A stretch of DNA of 14,668 nt from JAGTVB01 sp049282355. Its GTDB lineage: Bacteria > Pseudomonadota > Gammaproteobacteria > HK1. The translations under genes and the position numbers were made by a program. The DNA lies in contig JBAPTW010000265.1 of the NCBI GenBank assembly GCA_049282355.1, positions 1-14,668 of the forward strand, written 5' to 3'. Of this stretch, positions 6,844 to 14,653 are shown piece by piece (positions within the stretch are counted from its first letter, which is position 1; each line of letters begins with the position of its first letter). Below the pieces are notes generated by a model. The model was given only the letters and a program-made list of their open reading frames with translations, was not told where the DNA came from and did no database searches.

Positions 6844-8087
6844 ACCGCACTTTGCTGACGGGAAATGCAGCCGCGGCCTGGGGTGCACGGCTCGCCGATG
6901 TAGACTATGTGCCTGCCTTTCCGATCACGCCGCAGACGGAGATCATCGAGACCCTCGCCGGTTGGCTGGACGACGGCCAGATGCATGGTCGGCTGGTGAT
7001 GCTGGAGTCCGAGCATGCCATGCTAACCGCCGCCGGAGCCGCTGCCGCGACGGGCGTGCGGGTGTTCAGTGCCACATCCAGTCAGGGTTTGCTCTACGGC
7101 ATGGAAATGCTCTATACCGTAGCCGGCTGGCGAACTCCTTTCGTCCTGGTTAATGTCTCCCGAGCACTCGCGGCACCGATTACCCTGGAACCCGATCACA
7201 ACGACATCTTGGCGGCGCGCGACTGTGGATTCCTGCAGATCCATTGTGCTACCTGTCAGGAGGTGCTGGACAGCGTGCTGATTGCCTATCGGCTGGCGGA
7301 AGACGAACGGGTGAGGCTGCCGGTGATCGTCAATATGGACGGCTTCTATCTGTCTTTCACCCGAGAGCCAGTGGACATCCCCGCTACCGACACTGTTGTG
7401 GGTTTTCTGCCCCCCTTTGATGCCCAGAAGACGCGCTTTCGTGCCAGCGCCCCGGTGAGCCAGGCGGTCGCCGTGCTCGGCGGTGGCCCTTATTCGTATT
7501 TTCGCTACGAGTGTCACCTGGCCGCCCTCAACGCGCTGGCCGTTTACGACCAGGCGGCGGCGGCTTTCGAACAGGCGTTCGGGCGCACCCATGGCGCGCT
7601 GGAAGCCTACCGGCTGGATGATGCTGAACTTGCCTTTGTCATGATAGGCTCGTTCGCCACCAAGGCTAAAGAGGCCGTGGATCGGCTGCGCGACGCCGGT
7701 TGGGCCATCGGCCTCCTGCGGCCACGCCTATTGCGGCCCTTTCCCGCCGAGCCGCTGCGACGGGCGCTCGCCGGGATTCGCGCGGTGGCGGTCATTGACC
7801 AAAATCTCTCCATCGGCAAGGGCGGCGTGTTGCATGGCGAATTGGCCGCGGCCCTCTATGGACAACCGGCGGCGAGCGCCCTGCTGGTGAGTTTTATCGG
7901 CGGTCTTGGGGGCCGGGACATCAGCGCGGAGGAATTCTACCAGATGGCGGCCACCATCCGCCGCGCAGCGAACGAGGGCAAGACGCCGCCGCCCAGGCTC
8001 CTGTATACGCGCGATGAGCTGCGGGAGATGCGTAAGCTGCAAGCCGTTGCCCATGCCGAGCGCGCGGAGCTTGGAGCCAAGTTATGA
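6840..8087 (+). CDS. 2-oxoacid:ferredoxin oxidoreductase, alpha subunit
   Basis: This 415-residue protein is the alpha chain of a pyruvate/2-ketoisovalerate:ferredoxin oxidoreductase-type enzyme, which converts a 2-oxoacid and CoA to acyl-CoA, CO2 and reduced ferredoxin. Residues 1 to about 190 form the pyrimidine-binding domain. They include the signature PITPQTE (28-34), the activating-glutamate region MLESEHAML (54-62), and ATSSQGLLYGMEML (78-91). Residues about 250-380 form the transketolase C-terminal-like domain, with the stretch VAVIDQNLSIGKGGVLHGELAAALYG. The length fits the separate-subunit alpha chains of the four-domain enzyme class, not the single-chain pyruvate enzymes. It overlaps the gene before and the gene after by ATGA, so the three subunits should be made in step. 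The alpha sequence alone does not tell pyruvate from branched-chain or aryl 2-oxoacids. The dehydrogenase neighbour suggests a transamination- or deamination-derived substrate. Confidence 0.9.
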   Translation: MNRTLLTGNAAAAWGARLADVDYVPAFPITPQTEIIETLAGWLDDGQMHGRLVMLESEHAMLTAAGAAAATGVRVFSATSSQGLLYGMEMLYTVAGWRTPFVLVNVSRALAAPITLEPDHNDILAARDCGFLQIHCATCQEVLDSVLIAYRLAEDERVRLPVIVNMDGFYLSFTREPVDIPATDTVVGFLPPFDAQKTRFRASAPVSQAVAVLGGGPYSYFRYECHLAALNALAVYDQAAAAFEQAFGRTHGALEAYRLDDAELAFVMIGSFATKAKEAVDRLRDAGWAIGLLRPRLLRPFPAEPLRRALAGIRAVAVIDQNLSIGKGGVLHGELAAALYGQPAASALLVSFIGGLGGRDISAEEFYQMAATIRRAANEGKTPPPRLLYTRDELREMRKLQAVAHAERAELGAKL

Positions 8088-8998
8088 ATGAAACACTGAT
8101 CAAACGCATGAAGGATCTCCCGTCCACTCACCTGCTCGGCACGGGCACGCCCATGTGCTCGGGCTGCGGCGGGTTGGAAGCGGTGCATCAGATTTACGAC
8201 ATCCTGGGGGAGAGAACGGTGTTCATCAATGCGGCGGGCTGCATGACGCTGCTGTCGGTGTATCCTTTCACCCCTTTTCGGGGTTCCTGGCTTTATACCG
8301 CGATGGCCTCCGCCCCGGCCGGTGCGCAGGGCGTTCGCGACGCCCTAGATTTACTGCTCGAAAAGCGCATGATCGGCGCCGACGAAAATCTAGACGTCGT
8401 GGTGCTGACGGGCGATGGCGCTGCCTACGGCATGGGGTTGTCTGCGACTTCCGGCGCCATCGAGCGGGATCTGGATTTTCTTTATATCTGCTACGACAAC
8501 GAAGGCTACGGCAACACCGGACAGCAATACTCGGGGGCAACACCCCATGGTGCGCGCACCGCCACCAGCTCTGGAGCGCGGGGGTTCGCCGGCTATAAAA
8601 AGGATTTGTTTTCCATCTGGGCAGCACACCGGCCGGCCTATGTGGCCACCGTCGTCGGCGCCGAGCCGCTCGACTTGGCACGCAAGGTCGAAAAGGCGAA
8701 AGCCCTCAGGGGCCCCCGGCTCATGATTGCCCTCTCACCATGCCCCACGGGGTGGGACTACGAGCCACAGGAAACGGTGCGGATCGGCAAGCTTGCCGTC
8801 AAGACCGGGATCTGGCCCCTAAAGGAATACGTGGGCGGGCAGGTGACCCACACCAAAGTCCCCAGAGACCGGCCGCCGGTAGCGGAATATCTGAAATTGC
8901 AGGGACGGTTTGCTCATCTATTCTACCCGCAGCGCAACGAGGCGTTGCTGAACGAGCTGCAGGTCCAGGTCGATGCCTACTGGGACGCCGTGGACTGA
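8084..8998 (+). CDS. 2-oxoacid:ferredoxin oxidoreductase, thiamine-diphosphate-binding beta subunit
   Basis: This 304-residue beta chain binds thiamine diphosphate and the proximal iron-sulfur cluster. The cofactor motif starts at GDGAAYGMGLSATSGAIERD (110-129) and continues to YDNEGYGNTGQQ (137-148), with Asp111 and Asn139 as expected magnesium/diphosphate ligands. Cys25 and Cys28 (CSGCGG), Cys53 (AAGCM) and Cys220 (SPCPTGW) match the four cluster ligands known in this family. GATPHGARTATS (151-162) is the usual substrate/CoA-side loop. Length is normal. GGAG (8073-8076) lies 7 nt before the ATG, inside the alpha gene, and the start overlaps the alpha stop as ATGA. The neighbouring ATG at 8088 is out of frame. 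It is the last gene of the operon. The next gene converges on it after about 96 bp without a clear intrinsic terminator. Confidence 0.9.
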   Translation: MNETLIKRMKDLPSTHLLGTGTPMCSGCGGLEAVHQIYDILGERTVFINAAGCMTLLSVYPFTPFRGSWLYTAMASAPAGAQGVRDALDLLLEKRMIGADENLDVVVLTGDGAAYGMGLSATSGAIERDLDFLYICYDNEGYGNTGQQYSGATPHGARTATSSGARGFAGYKKDLFSIWAAHRPAYVATVVGAEPLDLARKVEKAKALRGPRLMIALSPCPTGWDYEPQETVRIGKLAVKTGIWPLKEYVGGQVTHTKVPRDRPPVAEYLKLQGRFAHLFYPQRNEALLNELQVQVDAYWDAVD

Positions 8999-9094
8999 AA
9001 CCTGAAGCGACCGCTCGGTTTTCCATTTGTCATCCAGTCGCGGTTTGCTGCCGTTCCGTTAACGCCGCTGGTTAGCCTTAACAACGCCGCCGGG
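8999..9094. other. Convergent gap between the oxidoreductase operon and the RTX gene
   Basis: The 96-bp gap holds no gene and no convincing bidirectional terminator. There is a direct repeat AACGCCGC (9061-9068 and 9083-9090) and only a weak 4-bp stem, GTTA...TAAC, between them. Confidence 0.4.
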
Positions 9095-12000
9095 TCATGG
9101 TGGGCTTGGCTGCCAGCTTGCGGCCAGCACCGGCTCGAGCTGATCCCGAATCTCGGGCGGCAAGGCGCTCTGCCCCGCGCTCGGCGGGTCAAAGGCCGCC
9201 ATCGCCGCCACCAGGCTCTCCACCTGCGTGTGGAGCAGCACCTGACCCTGGGCGGTTTGAAACTGCTCGATGTGGTGTACCTCGTTCTCATACCATCGAG
9301 ACAATGTCATGCTCTCGCCCGTTTCCAGGACACTAAGCTCGAGATCGTTGCCCAGTTTTCGAAACCAGAGGTCTTCGGGACGGAGGTCGGCGCCAAGCTC
9401 CAAGGTATCGATTTCTGTCGGCGTGCTTTCTCGATCAGAGACGCTATCTCGGCCTGAGCCTCTCCCGAACACATAGGTATCGGCTCCGGCACCGCCATCG
9501 AGGTGGTCGTCGCCCGGTCCGCCGTCCAATCGGTCATCGCCCGAGCTCGCCCACAGCACGTCGTTGCCTTCGCCGCCACGCAGGGTTGCGGCCCCGTAGG
9601 CATACTGGCTGCTGGTAAGATCGATGACGTCGTCGCCAGCGCCGGCGTCGAAGTATTCAATGCCTGCCAGCCGGGCACCGGCCTGTGGCGTCGGGCTGTA
9701 GCGGTCATCGAGAAACACTGCATCGTCCTGGGCTGTGCCGATCAGGCGATCCATGCCGCCACCGCCATCGAACAAATCGAAGGAGCGACCCTTGCCTATA
9801 ATGGAAGCCACCGCACCGCTGCCGGCGTGGCCGGGGCTGCCGACGTTCTTCGCCACGAAGCGCCCGCTCCAGGTCCCATCGATCGCATAGTTCAGGGTAT
9901 CGTCACCGGCATCGCCTTGAATCCAGTCGATGCCGGCCCCGCCACTCAATGTGTCATTGCCTGAGCCGCCGAGAATCGTGTCATTGCCCCCTGTGCCCGT
10001 CAGGATAACGCCTGGCGCCGGCTCGACGGCGACGCGAAATCGAGTGGCCGTGCTCGCCCCAGCGCTGTCGGTGGCAGTCACCGATAAATCCAAGGTGCCG
10101 ACATCGGCGGGCGCTGGCGTGCCGCCGAAGAGGCCGGTTTGCGCGTCGAAATGCAGCCAACCGGGCAGCGCCGAGCCATCGGTTAATGTCGCCGCTAAGC
10201 TGAGCGTGTCGCCGGGGTCGATATCGCGAAAGGTAACCTGCGAGACCTCATAGCGAAACGGCTGCCCTGCCTGAGCGCTGGAGTCGGTCAACGGCACCGC
10301 GACCTCGGGAGCGTCATTGACATTGGCGATCGCTAATTGAAATGTGTGGGTTGCTGTCAGCCCGTCAGGATCCGTGGCGGTGACCCGTACCGTCAGCTCG
10401 CCAACGTCTTGGTTTTCTGGGATACCCATGAAGCGGCGTGCCTGTGCGTCGAAGCCGAGCCATGCTGGCAAGGGATCGCCGCTATCCAATTTGGCACTGA
10501 TGGTCAGAACATCGCCGTCCGGATCGGTAAACGCGGCGTCGGGAAGCTGATAGGTGAACAGGCTGTGTTGTCGGACCTGCTGGCTTTCGAGTGATATGCC
10601 GACCACTGGGCTGTGGTTGCCATTCGCAAGTTGCTCCACATCAGATGCCATGAGGATAGAGCCTCCGTCATTGAACGTGAAGCGCTCGATACGATAGCTA
10701 TAGGTGCCTCCGGCTTGGGGCGAAAACCAATAGCTGACGTTGATCTCGCTGCCATCGGCCAATTGGACAGTTAGATCATTGTTGTTCCGCATAATGGCCA
10801 AGCTATCGGCGGAATTGCCTTCGCCGAAGGCGAGGATGTCATTGCCCGACACATCAAAGATGGAGTCATTGCCGTCGCCGAACTCATATTCGTAGACATC
10901 GTCGCCGTACCCGCCCTCCAAGGTAACGTCACCGATCCCGCCGCGCAGGCTGTCATTGGTACCCCAAAGATATCGGGACTTCGGTGAGTTAATACTCAGC
11001 CTGTCGTTACCTGGCCCGCCGTCGAGGAGGTTGCGGCTCGGTGAACTCAACCGTGCCTCGTAGTCTTTGTGGTAATCGGAGGTGGCGAGCAAGAGGTCCT
11101 CGCCTTCGCCCCCCAGTAGGACGTCATGCCCCAGTCCACCAAACAGTGCATCGTGATCATCGCCCCCTTGCTGGTGGTCGTGACCATTGTCGCCATAGAG
11201 CAAATCGTTCCCGAGAGCGCCATCAATGCGATCATCTCGCGGCGAGCCTTCCAGTTTCTCGCCCCAGTCGTGGCCACGCAGCTTAATGCCCTCGGCCGAC
11301 TCTGTCATGGCGAGGATATTGGGCAATTGCCACACCGGCCCGCCGGCGAACGCGATGCTGCGCACGGTGTGGTCGCTGTTGAAATACTGACTGACGACGA
11401 GACCTTCTTCGCGGTCACGCAGCGTCAGGTGTAAATCGTCCTCGCGGCGCGACATCACGACATCGTTAGGCGAGATGCCTTCTCCGAGCCGAATCACATC
11501 TTGGCGCTCGGTACGCCGGTCGAAGTTGATTAGGGTGTCTTGCCCATCGCCACGCTCGAAGATGAAGACATCATCCCCACCGCCACCATCTAAGGTGTCG
11601 TCTCCTAGACCACCGTGAAGGTGGTCGTTGCCAGCTCCGCCGTCGAGCGTGTCATCGCCGTGCTGCGCAATGGCGAGGGCGTCCGTGTCCCCAAACAGCT
11701 GGTCATCACCCCCACCGCCCCGAAGGACATCGTTCCCGCCGTAGCCGACGAGCTGATCATTGCCGCCGCCACCATCCAGAACGTCATTGCCATGGTAGGC
11801 CGCATCCACATTTAACGCATCACCATCCAATGTGTCGTCCCCGTCTCCGCCGAACAGTGTGTCGTCGCCCTCCGCCCCGACGAGCATGTCCCCATCCGAT
11901 CCGCCGTCGAGGAGATCATTGCCGTGGTATGCCGGATTGATCTCCCCATTGTCCCCATACAGCACGTCAACACCTTCACCGCCGAGGAGCTTATCGGCAC

Positions 12001-13102
12001 CGTCCCCACCATGGAGGCGGTCGTCGCCGGCACCACCCACCAAGGTGTCATTGCCATGGTGGGCCTCGCTGAGTTCGGCTGCGTGGGCATCGCCCTGTAA
12101 GTAGTCGTCGCCTTGCCCGCCGATCAGCAGATCGTTACCGGCAAAACCGTAGAGGGTGTCATTGCCGATCCCTCCGATGAGCACGTCATCGCCTTGAGCT
12201 TCAACTGCTACGTCTTTTTCGTCTCCGAGCAAGAGATCATCGCCCTCGTCGCCGGCGAGAAAATCTCTGCCCCCGAATCCGATCAACACATCGGCACCGT
12301 CCCCACCATGGAGGCGGTCGTCGCCGTGGTAAGCTTCATCGATGTTCGAATCGCCGTAGAGCGTGTCGTCGCCAGTGCCGCCGATGAGCACATCATGCCC
12401 ACCGGCGCCGTCCAGCCGATCCGCGCCATCCCCCCCGTCCAATCGGTCATTGCCATGGAAGGCGGGATCGAGCTCGCTCGCGTCGCCGTAAAGCTCGTCA
12501 TCACCCGACCCGCCTTGCAGCGTATCATCACCGCCGTAGCCCACCAACAGGTCATTTCCGCCGCCACCATCGAGCTGATCAGCGCCGTGATAGGTCGGTT
12601 CGACCGCCGGATCGTCGCCATACAAACGATCGTTGCCGTCATTCCCGAGCAATGTGTCGGCGCCCCCCTGGCCCAAGAGCTCATCATCGCCCTCGCCACC
12701 GGTGAGGTGATCATTGCCATGTTCGGATCCCGGCAGGTAAGCGGCGTCGCCCAACAGTCGATCCGCGCCCCGGCCCCCATTCAACATATCAGCGCCGGCT
12801 TCACCGAGCACGTGGTCGGCGCCGTCATTTCCGAACACGACATCATCTCCTGCCCCGGCCCAGACATGATCATCACCGCCACCGGCGTAAATGATGTCAG
12901 CCGCCGCGTCCGGCGGGTTGTCGGTGCCGTCCGTCGGGGTAAAGACGCGAATCCCGTTGCCTTGATCGGTGTAACTCCAAGCGGCGCTCTGGGCGACCCA
13001 GTCATGGTCGCCAAAGATATTATCATTGCCGGCACCACCAATGATGACGTCAGAGCCGCCGCCTCCGGAGAGGCCATTCTCGCCCGTGCTGCCCACGAGC
13101 AT
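9095..13102 (-). CDS. RTX calcium-binding exoprotein, C-terminal main fragment of a frameshifted gene
   Basis: This 1335-codon frame holds most of a giant RTX protein. Numbering from its first ATG, glycine/aspartate nonapeptides (GGxGxDxLx) that bind calcium fill residues 1 to about 515. From 118 to 470 they form eight ~44-residue units, each opening with a GD...YHGND loop. An HCBP-related segment follows (about 535-590), then more RTX (about 605-760), a second HCBP-like segment (755-818), and two cadherin/Ig-like domains (about 829-928 and 929-1026, each with DPDGD or DIDPGD and VRVTATDPDG-type strands). Last come RTX repeats (1033-1210) and a third HCBP segment (1232-1290). The end VESLVAAMAAFDPPSAGQ...LEPVLAASW is typical of type I-secreted RTX proteins, so it is probably exported to the cell surface or medium. 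The ATG at 13102 is internal to a repeat and has no convincing ribosome binding site. The real gene begins at 14586 in another frame. No transporter genes are nearby. Confidence 0.85.
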   Translation of the reverse strand: MLVGSTGENGLSGGGGSDVIIGGAGNDNIFGDHDWVAQSAAWSYTDQGNGIRVFTPTDGTDNPPDAAADIIYAGGGDDHVWAGAGDDVVFGNDGADHVLGEAGADMLNGGRGADRLLGDAAYLPGSEHGNDHLTGGEGDDELLGQGGADTLLGNDGNDRLYGDDPAVEPTYHGADQLDGGGGNDLLVGYGGDDTLQGGSGDDELYGDASELDPAFHGNDRLDGGDGADRLDGAGGHDVLIGGTGDDTLYGDSNIDEAYHGDDRLHGGDGADVLIGFGGRDFLAGDEGDDLLLGDEKDVAVEAQGDDVLIGGIGNDTLYGFAGNDLLIGGQGDDYLQGDAHAAELSEAHHGNDTLVGGAGDDRLHGGDGADKLLGGEGVDVLYGDNGEINPAYHGNDLLDGGSDGDMLVGAEGDDTLFGGDGDDTLDGDALNVDAAYHGNDVLDGGGGNDQLVGYGGNDVLRGGGGDDQLFGDTDALAIAQHGDDTLDGGAGNDHLHGGLGDDTLDGGGGDDVFIFERGDGQDTLINFDRRTERQDVIRLGEGISPNDVVMSRREDDLHLTLRDREEGLVVSQYFNSDHTVRSIAFAGGPVWQLPNILAMTESAEGIKLRGHDWGEKLEGSPRDDRIDGALGNDLLYGDNGHDHQQGGDDHDALFGGLGHDVLLGGEGEDLLLATSDYHKDYEARLSSPSRNLLDGGPGNDRLSINSPKSRYLWGTNDSLRGGIGDVTLEGGYGDDVYEYEFGDGNDSIFDVSGNDILAFGEGNSADSLAIMRNNNDLTVQLADGSEINVSYWFSPQAGGTYSYRIERFTFNDGGSILMASDVEQLANGNHSPVVGISLESQQVRQHSLFTYQLPDAAFTDPDGDVLTISAKLDSGDPLPAWLGFDAQARRFMGIPENQDVGELTVRVTATDPDGLTATHTFQLAIANVNDAPEVAVPLTDSSAQAGQPFRYEVSQVTFRDIDPGDTLSLAATLTDGSALPGWLHFDAQTGLFGGTPAPADVGTLDLSVTATDSAGASTATRFRVAVEPAPGVILTGTGGNDTILGGSGNDTLSGGAGIDWIQGDAGDDTLNYAIDGTWSGRFVAKNVGSPGHAGSGAVASIIGKGRSFDLFDGGGGMDRLIGTAQDDAVFLDDRYSPTPQAGARLAGIEYFDAGAGDDVIDLTSSQYAYGAATLRGGEGNDVLWASSGDDRLDGGPGDDHLDGGAGADTYVFGRGSGRDSVSDRESTPTEIDTLELGADLRPEDLWFRKLGNDLELSVLETGESMTLSRWYENEVHHIEQFQTAQGQVLLHTQVESLVAAMAAFDPPSAGQSALPPEIRDQLEPVLAASWQPSPP
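11561..12751 (-). repeat. Eight to nine tandem ~132-bp higher-order RTX units
   Basis: Within the RTX gene, units of 43-46 codons repeat head to tail from 12751 down to 11693, with a ninth degenerate copy to about 11561. Each starts with GD, has a variable 6-9 residue loop ending in (A/T)(Y/F)HG(N/D/A)D, then three nonapeptides ending GDD(T/E/Q)L. Unit lengths counted by eye are 44, 44, 44, 43, 44, 46, 44 and 44. The loop histidine is replaced by Gln in the fifth unit (VEAQGDD). Sequence between copies is diverged, so duplication is not recent. Confidence 0.75.
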
Positions 13103-14586
13103 GTCATCGCCGGAGAGCCACCCGCGAGCCAGTCTCGATCACTACCGGACAGCGTCTCATCGGAGTTGAGTGCGACGGCATAGTCGGATGAGCTGCTTGC
13201 ATAGAGCTGATCGTCGCCTGCTCCACCTATCAGAATATCGGTTCCTGTGCCTCCCTCAATGCGGTCTAAGCCGGCACCGCCCTCGGCATAGTCATCGCCT
13301 TCTCCCAGCTCGATGTGATCATCACCGCCGGCGGCGAACACCGCATCCGCCGATGCTCCCGCTGAAATGTGATCATGGTTATTGCTTCCGAGTAACGTGT
13401 CTGCCCGCGCCGCAGGTTTGTTAAAATCGACGATGATATTTCCCAAACCATCATACTGCTCCTGAACACCCTCCTGCGCTGGGTCGAAATCAACCGGCTC
13501 GAAGTCGCCCACCACTGAGACGACTGTCGGCTCAGGCATGGCACTGATGACTCCTTCATGAATGCCTAAGGCGAGGATGGCGACCGTCGTCGGGCTTTCT
13601 GAGCGCCCCGGCAGCGAAATCTTGAGCTGGCCGAGGTCGAGTCGATTGTCTTCGCGATCGTTGTCAGGCAGAGCACGCAAGGTAAGCTCAGCAACATTGC
13701 TGCCGGCATCGACGCGAAGCAGATAGTGAGTAATGAGCGGCGGCGCCATAGCGCCCTGGTTTGCGGTAACCGACTGCAGGCCCGGGGTATCGATGACGTA
13801 ACCGCGTGGCTCCCCAGTCAGATGATCGGTGTGGGGCAGTTCAATGCGAATCCATTGTGGCGTCTCGGCCAACGTATGCTCAAGCTCGATACGAACGGTC
13901 AGGGTATTTCCCGCCCCGGGCTGTTCAGTCCAGTGGTCGTTGTCTAGCGCAATGCCGGTGATATCTTGAGTTGCAATGCGAAGCAGATCCTGGGCCTTTC
14001 GCAGATCGGCGATATCCCGTTCGCTGGCGTCAGCAAATGCTGGGCTGTCTTTCAGATTCGACAGATCTTGGATGAGCTGCTCAGTCTGCGTTTGACTCAG
14101 CTCTTTTTCTGGATTGAGAACATCATTGAGAACCTCGGTCAACGCCTCCAGGAGGTTTTGGTCAGCGGGATCGTATCCTGTCACGCCATGGGCCGTGAAT
14201 GCGCTGATATAGGTTTGTAGCAAGAGGCCGGAGTTTGAGAGCCCTTCGACATAGCTGTGCAAGCTCGCCATGCTGTGACGTACGCCGAACTGATCGTAAA
14301 GAGTTGAAATCGGTGCGAAAAGCAGCAATGCTTCTGCGGGCAATATCTCCGATTCAACGACAAAAGCTGCCAGGCTGGGACGCCCTTGCGGCGTCACGAG
14401 ATCATGTTTCTGTCCGATATGAGGCCCAGTTTCACTAGAAATGGCGCTGCCAAAGACCGTATAGTTGGTGAGCTCGCCCGCATGATGAAAACTCAAGTCG
14501 GGATGCCCAGAGAAGAACTTGGCAAATAATCCATCACTTGAGTATAGTCCCGCTAATGATAATCCGTACCTAGTTATTGAAACCAA
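12781..14586 (-). CDS. RTX exoprotein, N-terminal fragment of the frameshifted gene
   Basis: This frame carries the N-terminus of the same RTX protein. It starts at a TTG (14586-14584), with AGG seven bases upstream. The next usable in-frame ATG lies far inside, so TTG is preferred. Residues 1 to about 390 have no signal peptide, as expected for type I secretion, and match no family I recognise. About 140-215 is helical and charged, and about 225-345 is strand-rich (LTVRIELEHTL...QWIRIELPHTD...LTLRALPDND), resembling a beta-sandwich. GNIIVDFNKPAARADTLLG (382-400) leads into RTX nonapeptides (about 397-491). In-frame sense ends near Ser491 (13114-13116). The remaining ~110 codons are low-complexity out-of-frame translation of the RTX repeats and are not real protein. 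Removing one TC from CTCTCC restores an uninterrupted nonapeptide run into the downstream frame, giving about 1829 residues. Confidence 0.75.
   Translation of the reverse strand: MVSITRYGLSLAGLYSSDGLFAKFFSGHPDLSFHHAGELTNYTVFGSAISSETGPHIGQKHDLVTPQGRPSLAAFVVESEILPAEALLLFAPISTLYDQFGVRHSMASLHSYVEGLSNSGLLLQTYISAFTAHGVTGYDPADQNLLEALTEVLNDVLNPEKELSQTQTEQLIQDLSNLKDSPAFADASERDIADLRKAQDLLRIATQDITGIALDNDHWTEQPGAGNTLTVRIELEHTLAETPQWIRIELPHTDHLTGEPRGYVIDTPGLQSVTANQGAMAPPLITHYLLRVDAGSNVAELTLRALPDNDREDNRLDLGQLKISLPGRSESPTTVAILALGIHEGVISAMPEPTVVSVVGDFEPVDFDPAQEGVQEQYDGLGNIIVDFNKPAARADTLLGSNNHDHISAGASADAVFAAGGDDHIELGEGDDYAEGGAGLDRIEGGTGTDILIGGAGDDQLYASSSSDYAVALNSDETLSGSDRDWLAGGSPAMTCSWAARARMASPEAAALTSSLVVPAMIISLATMTGSPRAPLGVTPIKATGFASLPRRTAPTTRRTRRLTSFTPVAVMIMSGPGQEMMSCSEMTAPTTCSVKPALIC
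13113..13117 (-). other. Frameshift site: 2-nt tandem duplication in the RTX gene
   Basis: The reverse strand reads GGTGGCTCTCCGGCGATGAC. Dropping one TC gives GGT GGC TCC GGC GAT GAC (GGSGDD), which joins LAGGS of the upstream frame to GDDMLVGSTG of the downstream frame with exact nine-residue spacing (LAGGSGDDM, then LVGSTGENG). Adding a single base instead would produce a ten-residue unit, so a 2-nt gain is the simpler explanation. A real inactivating mutation, a phase-variable state or a sequencing error are all possible. Confidence 0.75.
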
Positions 14587-14608
14587 GTGGTTACCTGTTG
14601 GTTATAAT
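14577..14608 (+). promoter_or_regulatory. Candidate promoter of the divergent forward gene
   Basis: A perfect TATAAT sits at 14603-14608 and TTGAAA (five of six) at 14577-14582. The 20-bp spacing is too long for a good sigma70 promoter. The -10 overlaps the reverse-strand -10, so the two directions may compete or share a regulator. Confidence 0.3.
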
Positions 14609-14628
14609 TTACACAATCACATTACCAA
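14601..14628 (-). promoter_or_regulatory. Candidate promoter of the RTX gene
   Basis: On the reverse strand TTGGTA (14628-14623, four of six matches) and TATAAC (14606-14601, five of six) are 16 bp apart. Transcription would start close to the AGG preceding the TTG start, leaving almost no leader. Either the transcript is nearly leaderless or another promoter is used. Confidence 0.3.
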
Positions 14629-14653
14629 CTGATTCAGCCCAGCAGGTGACGTC

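Noticed and set aside
11561..12751. Regular repeats that could be mistaken for a CRISPR or non-coding satellite array
   Set aside because: The period is about 132 bp and in frame, the copies are diverged at DNA level but conserved as protein nonapeptides, and there are no short identical repeats with unique spacers.
13105..13120. Programmed ribosomal frameshift in the RTX gene
   Set aside because: No slippery heptamer of the X-XXY-YYZ kind is present at the junction, and no strong downstream stem was noticed. A 2-nt duplication explains the frame change more simply.
12113..13183. Forward open frame of 356 codons opposite the RTX repeats
   Set aside because: It is the antisense of a Gly/Asp-rich repeat whose codons (GGC, GAT, GAC) rarely give stops on the other strand. 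The translation is a monotonous Ile/Val/Ala periodic string with no ribosome binding site. Similar shadows occur all along the RTX gene.
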